Source: Agrypnia vestita (Eukaryota > Arthropoda > Insecta > Trichoptera > Phryganeidae). Taken from it: 64,000 nucleotides of DNA. Under the pieces are notes generated by a model. That model saw only the letters and a program-made list of their open reading frames with translations. It had not been told where the DNA came from and did not search any database. The stretch lies in NCBI GenBank assembly GCA_016648135.1, contig JADDOH010024943.1, positions 1-64,000 of the forward strand, given 5' to 3'. A program made the position numbers and the translations under genes. The stretch's first letter is position 1, and each line of letters starts with the position of its first letter. Of the stretch, positions 40,101-44,900 are shown piece by piece.

Positions 40101-41912
40101 ATAAAATTATGAGTTAATTCACGCAGAGATAACTTTGTTTAAGTATTTACACAATTTAAAGATCATCCAATAAGATGTTTGTGATATTTAAGAGATTTCT
40201 TATTGTAGTACACATATATTTAACTGAAGAGCTCACCAAGCACACTCAAGTAATTTGAATGTTGTATTAATTACTTAGACTATTGACTCTTCCTACAGAA
40301 AATTTGAGACTCAATTATATATGTATCATAACTCAATTCAATTCATATTCTTCCAGGAGGCTTGTACGCCTAATCCTTGCAAGCGCGGTGGCAAGTGTGT
40401 TCAGGAGGGAGACTCCAAGAGCGACTACTCGTGCCGCTGTAAAACTGGCACCAGAGGTCTGCACTGTGAGATGCTCGCATCCATCGGTATGTTAGACCCA
40501 TTCATTTGTGCGCTTATGCCATGTTCAGGAATAAATATTCACGAATGTTTCCAAGATATATTTGTACATTTCTCATTTATTATTTGATGGAAAGCTCCAC
40601 TATGCAGGCCAGAGAGATGATAGTACAAAAGTGATGTGTGTAGTATTTGTAACCTTTTTTATCATTTTCAATTACCTTTTAAAACGATGGTTTCATCATA
40701 AGTGTGTTAAAAAACTATAACGCTAATGCTGATTATATTTTCGAAAGGCGTTGGTAATAATACGTCCCACTTCGCTGTACATCACAGCTTCAGATTTAAC
40801 ATTCAATGATGATAATGTTTGTGAACAGGCAAAGCAAATTTTAAATCAGTCTTTGTAATTTAAACAAATTTGCCTATTTTATGTTTATTTAAGACAATGT
40901 TTCCTCTGTATTATTGAGTTTAATTTTTTTAAACGATTTTGCACCCTTTCAAAGGTGGATCGACAATTTTGGGTGGATCCAAGTCCACAGGTTCCAAGAT
41001 GAGGCAACAGGTCAGCGTAGACTCTGCAACAGGTCTCACTCATGGTATGTCATGTACAAAATTACTATGTACTAATAATATTATAGTATTAAATGTGTAT
41101 GTGACATGTTTATATTGAAATAGTACTGCTACAACATCTATTGCTGCAATTATCGAACATCATCAAATATTTCCACAGTAGGAATTTCTCAGCCGGGGCC
41201 GTCCATACCCAGTATGGGCAGCAGCGGGACGTGCCGCAAGGAGGCTCAGCGTGAGCACATTGTGGAGGCAGACTGCAGGTCACGTAGACCGCTGAGGAGT
41301 GCCCGCTGTAAGGGCTCCTGCCCCCGAGGCTGCTGCGCCCCTCGGAACACCAAAAGGAGGAAGGTAAACATCGTTCACAATCTTCCATCTCTTCAAAATT
41401 CGAAGAAATAATGTACATCTCTAATCAATTTCAATTTGACTTTAAATCATCAAAAAAAACATCAAATCTTATCCTTTGCTCTCCGCTGCTATAAACCGAG
41501 TTAACTTTGTCTCTAATGATGTGAATATCTAAGTAAATATACTAAATACAGATTTTATATTTTAGGTTTTCCTCTTAATTACAATGTATAGGTATTTACA
41601 AAACAAAAAAAAATTGAAACTGGCGTTAATTTGTCATTTGCCAATACGTGTTTTTGGGCGAGTGGTGGCTTTAGTGTCGAATTCTTAATGTGTGCGTAAG
41701 ACTAGATTTATCACAAAAGTGCACATAAACTCTTTGCATATTAGGTTGAATTTAGATTCATAATTAAATGATATCCATGTTCTTGTCAATAATACATTTA
41801 TCATTTCCAGGTGAGACTGTTCTGTGCTGACGGATCCCGGCGCACCAAGGAAGTTGAAGTAGTCCGAAAGTGCGCCTGCGGCCGTCGCTGCAACCGACCG
41901 AGCTCAAACTGA
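15996..41912 (+). CDS. slit: slit, secreted axon-guidance ligand (26 exons, 5' end outside window)
   Basis: Slit is a large secreted glycoprotein that binds Robo receptors and heparan sulphate, and repels growing axons and migrating cells at the midline. The exons encode, in order, the end of LRR domain D1, complete D2 (the Robo-binding domain), D3 and D4, six EGF repeats, a laminin-G domain, EGF7 and a C-terminal cystine knot. This is the diagnostic Slit architecture, and stretches such as [45 protein letters not shown] and KKNFTLRVD match fly Slit from memory. All 26 exon junctions are GT-AG and phase-compatible: LRR exons are in phase 2 and LRRCT-LRRNT junctions in phase 1. The 4,087 nt give about 1,361 residues; whole Slits are about 1,500, so only the signal peptide and first LRRs are missing. 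The stop is TGA, and the frame remains open beyond it (see the 41913-45638 entry). Confidence 0.97.
16240..16530. mobile_element. Harbinger/Tourist-like MITE with a second copy inserted inside it
   Basis: The outer copy (16240-16355 plus 16500-16530) is flanked by TAT (16237-16239, 16531-16533). The inner copy 16356-16499 is flanked by TTA (16353-16355, 16500-16502). Both begin GGCCCGGTTGTTTCAAGTT and end with the reverse complement. The 3-bp TWA target duplications fit the PIF/Harbinger group. Confidence 0.8.
16980..17380. promoter_or_regulatory. GC-richer block in slit intron
   Basis: It includes repeated TTCGAATTT/AATTCGGAATT words and gcccgccattggcc. Open frames on both strands appear incidental. 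Possible regulatory block. Confidence 0.25.
19757..19998 (+). CDS. slit: slit exon: last D1 LRR and a degenerate LRRCT cap
   Basis: The exon encodes one LRR ([10 protein letters not shown]..., [10 protein letters not shown]) and the C-terminal cap of D1. It is extremely GC- and alanine-rich compared with every other slit exon. The usual CxC...W cap signature is replaced by C-A-G-A-A-A-A-C, so the second Cys is displaced and the conserved Trp is lost, although four cysteines remain. Acceptor ttccag, donor gtaacg. Both boundary phases fit the neighbours, so it is almost certainly used. Confidence 0.9.
19999..20549 (+). other. slit intron
   Basis: No feature recognised. Confidence 0.85.
20550..20685 (+). 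CDS. slit: slit exon: D2 LRRNT cap
   Basis: It encodes the cysteine-rich N-terminal cap of the second LRR domain ([16 protein letters not shown]), followed by the lead into the first repeat (LPHDTTEL). D2 is the Robo-binding domain. The exon begins in phase 1 and ends in phase 2, as LRRNT exons do throughout this gene. Confidence 0.95.
20889..21032 (+). CDS. slit: slit exon: D2 LRRs 1-2
   Basis: This 144-nt exon encodes two LRRs ([30 protein letters not shown]). They match the start of fly D2 closely. Acceptor tttacag, donor gtaagt, phase 2 at both ends. Confidence 0.96.
21033..21557 (+). other. slit intron
   Basis: Only AT microsatellite stretches, including (ATATT)n directly before the acceptor. 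Confidence 0.85.
21558..21629 (+). CDS. slit: slit exon: D2 LRR 3
   Basis: A 72-nt exon encoding a single LRR ([15 protein letters not shown]). The acceptor follows an (ATATT)n run and gttccag; the donor is gttagt. Phase 2 at both ends, so skipping it would remove one repeat without a frameshift. Confidence 0.96.
21759..21830 (+). CDS. slit: slit exon: D2 LRR 4
   Basis: A 72-nt single-LRR exon ([17 protein letters not shown]), after a short 129-nt intron. This is one of the most conserved D2 repeats and contributes to the Robo-binding concave face. Acceptor ttttcag, donor gtgagt. Confidence 0.96.
21831..22801 (+). other. slit intron
   Basis: AT-rich; no feature recognised. Confidence 0.85.
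22802..22873 (+). CDS. slit: slit exon: D2 LRR 5
   Basis: A 72-nt single-LRR exon ([16 protein letters not shown]) with an NGT glycosylation sequon that is also present in fly Slit. Acceptor ttctag, donor gtaagt, phase 2 at both ends. Confidence 0.96.
22874..23553 (+). other. slit intron with retroelement-like insert
   Basis: A GC-richer insert from about 22995 (CTAGCTGTGCCCGCGCGGC, a retroelement-tail start) to about 23430 carries the heat-shock-element array at 23058-23238. A (TA)n tract follows at 23450-23490. Confidence 0.75.
23058..23238. promoter_or_regulatory. dense array of heat-shock elements (HSF-binding pattern)
   Basis: Alternating GAA and TTC triplets spaced by exactly two bases occur at 23058-23075 (4 units), 23079-23096 (4 units), 23114-23126 (3, last GAC), 23155-23192 (8, one imperfect), 23196-23213 (4, last GAG) and 23221-23238 (4, last GAC). 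This is the nGAAnnTTCn pattern bound by trimeric HSF. Confidence 0.7.
23554..23717 (+). CDS. slit: slit exon: D2 LRRCT cap
   Basis: It encodes the C-terminal cap of D2 with the canonical [16 protein letters not shown] signature and the SPKRVHRRR stretch, which is conserved in fly Slit. The four cap cysteines are present. The exon begins in phase 2 and ends in phase 1 at donor gtttct, a weaker donor. Confidence 0.95.
23969..24113 (+). CDS. slit: slit exon: D3 LRRNT cap
   Basis: It encodes the N-terminal cap of the third LRR domain ([19 protein letters not shown], then VPIHTTQL). Acceptor tttacag, donor gtgagt. The phase 1 to phase 2 pattern is the same as for the other LRRNT exons. Confidence 0.94.
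24894..25415. mobile_element. complete foldback MITE
   Basis: Its ends ACAGGATGTACCAGAGC... and ...GCTCTGGTACACCC are inverted repeats, and the arms are complementary throughout. Close relative of 6704-7219. Confidence 0.85.
25505..25649. mobile_element. Harbinger/Tourist-like MITE
   Basis: A 145-bp palindromic element starting GGCCCGGTTGTTTC, flanked by TAA duplications (25502-25504, 25650-25652). Confidence 0.82.
25760..25978 (+). CDS. slit: slit exon: D3 LRRs
   Basis: This 219-nt exon encodes three LRRs ([42 protein letters not shown]). The LGRLPNLV and [10 protein letters not shown] stretches match fly D3. Acceptor tttccag, donor gtgaga. Confidence 0.95.
25979..27205 (+). other. slit intron with decayed foldback MITE
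   Basis: 26050-26500 has the foldback family core and inverted arms but poor ends. 26500-27200 shows nothing recognisable. Confidence 0.7.
27206..27277 (+). CDS. slit: slit exon: D3 last LRR
   Basis: A 72-nt single-LRR exon ([18 protein letters not shown]). Acceptor tttctag, donor gtaagt, phase 2 at both ends. Confidence 0.95.
27419..27579 (+). CDS. slit: slit exon: D3 LRRCT cap
   Basis: It encodes [17 protein letters not shown] and the remaining cap cysteines. This canonical CxC...W cap contrasts with the unusual D1 cap at 19757-19998. Acceptor ttttcag, donor gtaagt, ending in phase 1. Confidence 0.95.
27580..28263 (+). other. slit intron with dispersed repeat copy 4
   Basis: 28055-28190 is copy 4 of the 'GATCACTTAAGCC' repeat ('aaagtgatcgcttaagccaa'). 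An (ATA)n stretch lies near 27630. Confidence 0.75.
28264..28396 (+). CDS. slit: slit exon: D4 LRRNT cap
   Basis: It encodes the cap of the fourth LRR domain ([27 protein letters not shown]). D4 mediates Slit dimerisation in known family members. Acceptor ttccag, donor gtaaga. Confidence 0.94.
28838..29490. mobile_element. foldback MITE with internal insertion
   Basis: Inverted ends 'atatatacagggttatttgt...' and '...acaaataaccctgtatatat' enclose complementary arms. A ~125-bp insert (about 29087-29215) interrupts the centre. Confidence 0.8.
29888..30300 (+). mobile_element. Penelope-like element 3' remnant with hammerhead core
   Basis: The open stretch contains [32 protein letters not shown] and LSYSPLLN, which resemble the C-terminus of GIY-YIG-containing Penelope-like proteins. 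Downstream is CTGAAGA-stem-GAAAC (30230-30256). Confidence 0.6.
30611..30898 (+). CDS. slit: slit exon: D4 LRRs 1-4
   Basis: This 288-nt exon is exactly four 24-residue repeats ([49 protein letters not shown]). The SYNKL and LSLHGN motifs are diagnostic of Slit D4. It is the only exon in the window with four fused LRR units. Acceptor tttcag, donor gtatgt. Confidence 0.96.
30899..31529 (+). other. slit intron
   Basis: No feature recognised. Confidence 0.85.
31530..31693 (+). CDS. slit: slit exon: D4 LRRCT cap
   Basis: It encodes [19 protein letters not shown] and [13 protein letters not shown], nearly identical to fly Slit. Acceptor tttttcag, donor gtcagg, ending in phase 1 ahead of the EGF region. 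Confidence 0.96.
31694..32940 (+). other. slit intron
   Basis: It contains a direct repeat 'ccacgtcgga--tgtgcgaca' at about 31860-31925 and CpG-containing stretches near 32110-32190 that suggest a decayed insertion of unknown class. Confidence 0.6.
32941..33157 (+). CDS. slit: slit exon: EGF1 and start of EGF2
   Basis: The first EGF has the six-cysteine pattern ([15 protein letters not shown]...[12 protein letters not shown]). The second begins [14 protein letters not shown] and is split by the intron after LLEEGRF. Acceptor gtccag, donor gtaaga. Confidence 0.95.
33247..33386 (+). CDS. slit: slit exon: end of EGF2 and EGF3
   Basis: It completes EGF2 ([12 protein letters not shown]) and encodes most of EGF3 with the calcium-binding start NIDDC and CQNNATC. 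Acceptor tttcag, donor gtttgt. The downstream intron contains the mariner. Confidence 0.95.
34432..35546 (+). mobile_element. full-length inactive mariner transposon
   Basis: A 1,115-bp element with 29-bp perfect terminal inverted repeats (34432-34460, 35518-35546; TTAGGTCCTTACATATG...) and TA target duplications (34430-34431, 35547-35548). The transposase reads [18 protein letters not shown] near its start, and later [16 protein letters not shown] and NFLQRKKF, the mariner [14 protein letters not shown] block. Several stops and frame changes break it, so it is dead, although the terminal repeats are perfect, suggesting a fairly recent insertion. Confidence 0.92.
34618..35466 (+). pseudogene. 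mariner transposase pseudogene
   Basis: It begins [15 protein letters not shown] and ends GTYFD-stop. Internal stops occur after VRFWF, near YRLRC and before VKQINKREL, and a frame change lies near 35160. The catalytic D34D-type region is only partly readable, so no activity is expected. Confidence 0.85.
35568..35737 (+). CDS. slit: slit exon: EGF4 and start of EGF5
   Basis: It encodes the end of EGF3, EGF4 ([18 protein letters not shown]...[12 protein letters not shown]) and the start of EGF5 ([11 protein letters not shown]). The acceptor (tctctcag) lies only 21 bp from the end of a mariner, so the branch point is probably inside or at the edge of that transposon. Ends in phase 0 at gtatgt. 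Confidence 0.95.
35738..36510 (+). other. slit intron
   Basis: AT-rich; no feature recognised. Confidence 0.85.
36511..36727 (+). CDS. slit: slit exon: EGF5, cleavage region and EGF6
   Basis: It encodes [20 protein letters not shown] (EGF5), a short linker ending in YPAASPC, and EGF6 (HHECVHGVC...CKCAPGYSG). By position, the linker before SPC corresponds to where Slit proteins are cleaved into N- and C-terminal fragments. No basic residue stands directly before SPC here. Acceptor gttccag, donor gtgaga. Confidence 0.95.
36728..37502 (+). other. slit intron with Penelope-like remnant
   Basis: 36950-37400 contains decayed coding ('gaatatgaccatacattta', a form of EYDHTF) and a hammerhead core at 37356-37381. 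Confidence 0.6.
36950..37425 (+). mobile_element. Penelope-like element 3' remnant with hammerhead core
   Basis: Broken frames read like the Penelope-like C-terminus (EYDHTFKFN..., ..KFVHNPLLN). CTGATGA at 37356-37362, a 5-bp stem and GAAAC at 37378-37382 follow, as in the copy at 29888-30300. Confidence 0.5.
37503..37737 (+). CDS. slit: slit exon: laminin-G domain, part 1
   Basis: It encodes the end of EGF6 and the first part of the laminin-G (ALPS) domain. The stretches [38 protein letters not shown] and NHPVSTMY are almost identical to fly Slit. Acceptor ttcacag, donor gtaagc. Confidence 0.97.
37738..38341 (+). other. slit intron
   Basis: 37811-37905 is a fragment resembling the Harbinger-like MITE ('ggttgtttcaactt', 'aaagcatagat'). 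Nothing else. Confidence 0.65.
38342..38565 (+). CDS. slit: slit exon: laminin-G domain, part 2
   Basis: It continues the laminin-G domain ([37 protein letters not shown]). Acceptor ccttcag, donor gtagcc, beginning in phase 2 and ending in phase 1. Confidence 0.97.
38566..39269 (+). other. slit intron
   Basis: No feature recognised. Confidence 0.85.
39270..39418 (+). CDS. slit: slit exon: laminin-G end and acidic linker
   Basis: It encodes [29 protein letters not shown] and an acidic linker. This corresponds to the end of the laminin-G domain and the linker before EGF7. Acceptor ttcacag, donor gtaggg, ending in phase 0. Confidence 0.96.
39419..40356 (+). other. slit intron
   Basis: No feature recognised. 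Confidence 0.85.
40357..40486 (+). CDS. slit: slit exon: EGF7
   Basis: It encodes the seventh EGF repeat ([20 protein letters not shown]...[12 protein letters not shown]). Acceptor cttccag, donor gtatgt, phase 0 to phase 1. Confidence 0.95.
40487..40954 (+). other. slit intron
   Basis: No feature recognised. Confidence 0.8.
40955..41044 (+). CDS. slit: slit exon: short Gly/Ser-rich linker, possibly optional
   Basis: This 90-nt segment is open in the expected frame ([20 protein letters not shown]...) and is flanked by tttcaaag and gtatgt. Both ends are phase 1. Inclusion or skipping would keep the cystine-knot frame, because the EGF7 exon can also join 41179 directly in frame. The position corresponds to the poorly conserved linker between EGF7 and the knot. 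Its acceptor has a modest pyrimidine tract. Confidence 0.6.
41179..41363 (+). CDS. slit: slit exon: C-terminal cystine knot, part 1
   Basis: It encodes the first cysteines of the knot ([34 protein letters not shown]) and a basic NTKRRK end. Acceptor ttccacag, donor gtaaac, ending in phase 0. Confidence 0.95.
41364..41810 (+). other. last slit coding-region intron
   Basis: No feature recognised. It ends ttccag directly followed by GTGAGA. Confidence 0.85.
41811..41912 (+). CDS. slit: slit terminal coding exon: end of cystine knot and TGA stop
   Basis: It encodes [20 protein letters not shown] and the final knot cysteines CACGRRC, then six further residues NRPSSN before TGA. Fly Slit ends one residue after the equivalent Cys. 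The exon starts with GTGAGA directly after ttccag, so its first bases also resemble a splice donor. The stop context is AAC-TGA-CTG, a UGA-C stop. The frame stays open downstream. Confidence 0.95.
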   Translation: MRLFCADGSRRTKEVEVVRKCACGRRCNRPSSN

Positions 41913-41946
41913 CTGCCCGGCGCGACCGACCGCCCCGCCGACCGTA
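41910..41946 (+). promoter_or_regulatory. slit stop codon with proximal readthrough element
   Basis: TGA 41910-41912 is followed by CTGCC and then, from 41918, a GC-rich segment with repeated GACCG. Bases 41918-41933 and 41937-41946 are complementary, in order, to 46192-46207 and 46178-46187 (16 bp with one G-U, and 10 bp). The five-base spacer resembles the spacing of known stimulatory RNA structures 3' of leaky stops. The function is inferred; the complementarity is read directly. Confidence 0.7.
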
Positions 41947-44900
41947 ATGCCGACCGCAACCACCACCCACTCAGCCGTGGGAAGGGCAAATCTAGCCGTA
42001 GAATAAGTTATAGCCGTAAGAATATAAATCGCCGCCTCAAAAACAATGAAGAAATCCCTAGAAATATGGAGTTTAAAAATGTTTTTGACACTTTTAATCG
42101 AGAAGATGGTCATGAAGACCATCTCGTTGCTATTAAAAGCAATTTTGACGAGTCAAATCAGGAGTATTTGAGTGGAAATGAAAAACAAAGAAGTCTTACA
42201 GATGTTACAAATACTGAAGATTTCAATGATGACGTCAAAACTGACAAAAATCACATTCAAAACCATTTTCGACATCATTCTGACAAACTGGTAGACAGTT
42301 TGCATCACCATCTTGATGATGAAGATGATTTTGACAATGAAGGCGGCAATTTTAGACATACCCACCAACACCTTAGCCATAGTATAAGTTCTAGTTATGT
42401 AAGCGACCGTTTGACAAGTGACAGTGGCGATCCCAGCATTGGAACGGATCACCCCGGTCACAATAATGACGGTTTTCGATTTATTGATACTTTAAGTAGT
42501 CGTAATGAACATTTAAAAGATGAAATTTATCACGACTTCGACAGCAGTGTCGATAAAGATTTTACAAGTGAAAATCATAAAGCTAGCGGTTTCCACCAAA
42601 GAGATATTGTAAAAAATAGTGGAGATCATTCTGTCATTGATGAAATTGTTGCTGATGAGCGTTCATCATTAGAAATAATTAAAAATGACGATGAATTAAG
42701 CTTTGTTGATGAACATCTCAATGACAGGGATGACCGAGTTAGCATTAGCGATTTTAGCTTTAATAATACGAGTCAAATCGATAATATTTTCGATGATGCT
42801 GATGAATCCGATGAAACATTGATAATTGTACCCAGTATCCTACACATCGATGAAGATACTAAAATGACAAACAATGAAGACAAAGATATAAAGACATTTG
42901 ACAATGATGATTTCTTACATTTTAATTTTGATTTTGAAGTTAAAGACTTTGGTGAAACAAGCACTGAATCATTTGAATCGGATCAAAAAATGGTAACTTC
43001 CACAGAAATTACACCAAATTCAGACAAAGATGACAATTTTGATATTGTAGAAGATGTGGCACAAATCAACAGTGACGATCTTAATGAACAGAATACAGAA
43101 TATTCCAAAGAGATTTTAAATGATGGTGCATTGATCCTCGATGATGAAGGACTCATGACTACCGAGAGTAATGAATATAATGGATCAGATAGCGAAATTG
43201 GTTTATTGGAACAACCTTTAAATTTAATTTTGGACTCAAGAAAACCTCTGCAAAATGATACAACAGAATCAATAACGGAAGAATTGAGCAAAAACATTGT
43301 ACAAAATTATACAAATTTGGAAAATTATTCAACTAATTACCAGAGTACAGAAGATAATACAGATGATACTGCCGAATTATTTTATGCATTGGAATATGGA
43401 GTTATGAACCAAATCTATGCTTTGGTTAAGAGAGACGTTGAAAGTAATTTACCAACCATGGATGGTTTTGGAAAAACCACTCTGAATTTTACAAAAAGCG
43501 ACTTTGAAAGACTTGTGTCTGAAATCCACAATGATTCATCTTTGAAAGTTGAGTTCAAAGAGTACTTAAGAGCCCTTGTGAAGATTGAAACTGAACACCT
43601 TATCAAAGACAGTCAAGAATTATTGGAGCTGAATGAAACACTAAAAATTGGAGAACAACAGAATGTCGCAAAAATTGATGGAGCTCATAATGTTAAACAT
43701 GAGGAAGTAAAACACTTCCATGTGAAGAAAAAAGAACTGATGGTAAATGATTTGAGAAAAGAGTTTAATGGAGTCTATAGAAAAATCTTAAACCTTCCAA
43801 ATTTAAGTAAAATTCCTTCAATTGAATCTAAGCTTAATAATGATGATCATATTTTGAACGAAGATATTGACAGAGAAGTGAATGATCAAGAAAGTGTTGG
43901 ATCTATTCAAATCGCTGTAGCTTTGCCCAGCAGGCAAGATGCTACAGATGACTATTATGATGCTTTGGACAAAGATGACAAAACCGGAGATGAAGAAATC
44001 AAGAGAAGAAATAGAGTGAGCAGTGAAACTGAGAAAAATGCTCCTGATAAAGCATTCAAAACTTTTGATACGCCTAGTGGAAGGGTAAAAATCCTATACC
44101 AGGTGAATGAAAAGGAACACTCAAAGAAAAGTAAAGATATAAATACTCCAGAGCAGAAAGCCACGGATATAAATACTGGATCTATTCAGAATACCGGAAA
44201 GTTTTTGCAGGAATCAGAAAAGCACAAGGTCTCAGCCGTCATGACTTCGGATGGAAAGATTGGCATTCTGGTCAAAGCAAAGGGTAAAACAGATGACCAG
44301 ATTGTTAATCTGGATCAATATGATGACAGAAGTTACCCTAACCCAAAATTGGTACCCACAAAAATACTAGACAGTGAATCACCACTAAAAACAACTGTTT
44401 TAAGACCAGTGTCTGGGACATTAGATGTTTTTGATGCTGGTAGGACTGTGCTAAAACCTGTTGGAACCAATGTGTGGACTGCTCACAGGAAAGAAAGTGG
44501 TGATGCCAATAAAGCGAAGGATGACAATTTAGGCGACGTGCCGTACGATGATGATTATTATGATGAAGATGAATTTGAACGAAAGGGAGACTCTACAACA
44601 ACTCGAAAATCAGTGACTGGTTTAAAAAAAGTGCTGTGGGATATTAAAAGTGCCGAAGAGAATGATATTACTGAAAGGGTAACGATTAACACGGATGTAA
44701 AAGATATCGGAAGTCATCCAATAAGTGAAACTGATAAAATTATTGAGCCACGTGAAAAAAATGTTATCAGGACTTTTGATGAAGATTTCTTAAAGGGTCT
44801 TCAGAAGAATGTGTCCGAAGAAAAGTGGGATAGGAAACCGGATTACCCTGGTGGAATAAGAAATCCAAATTCTATAGATTACAGAAAAAATCATGAAAAA

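Noticed and set aside
41910..41912. TGA decoded as selenocysteine
   Set aside because: I see no SECIS-like element, Lepidoptera studied so far lack selenoproteins, and the extension is not a redox protein.
15996..41912. An intronic miR-218-type microRNA, as in vertebrate SLIT genes
   Set aside because: I looked for the miR-218 mature sequence by eye and did not find it; it is not expected in insects.
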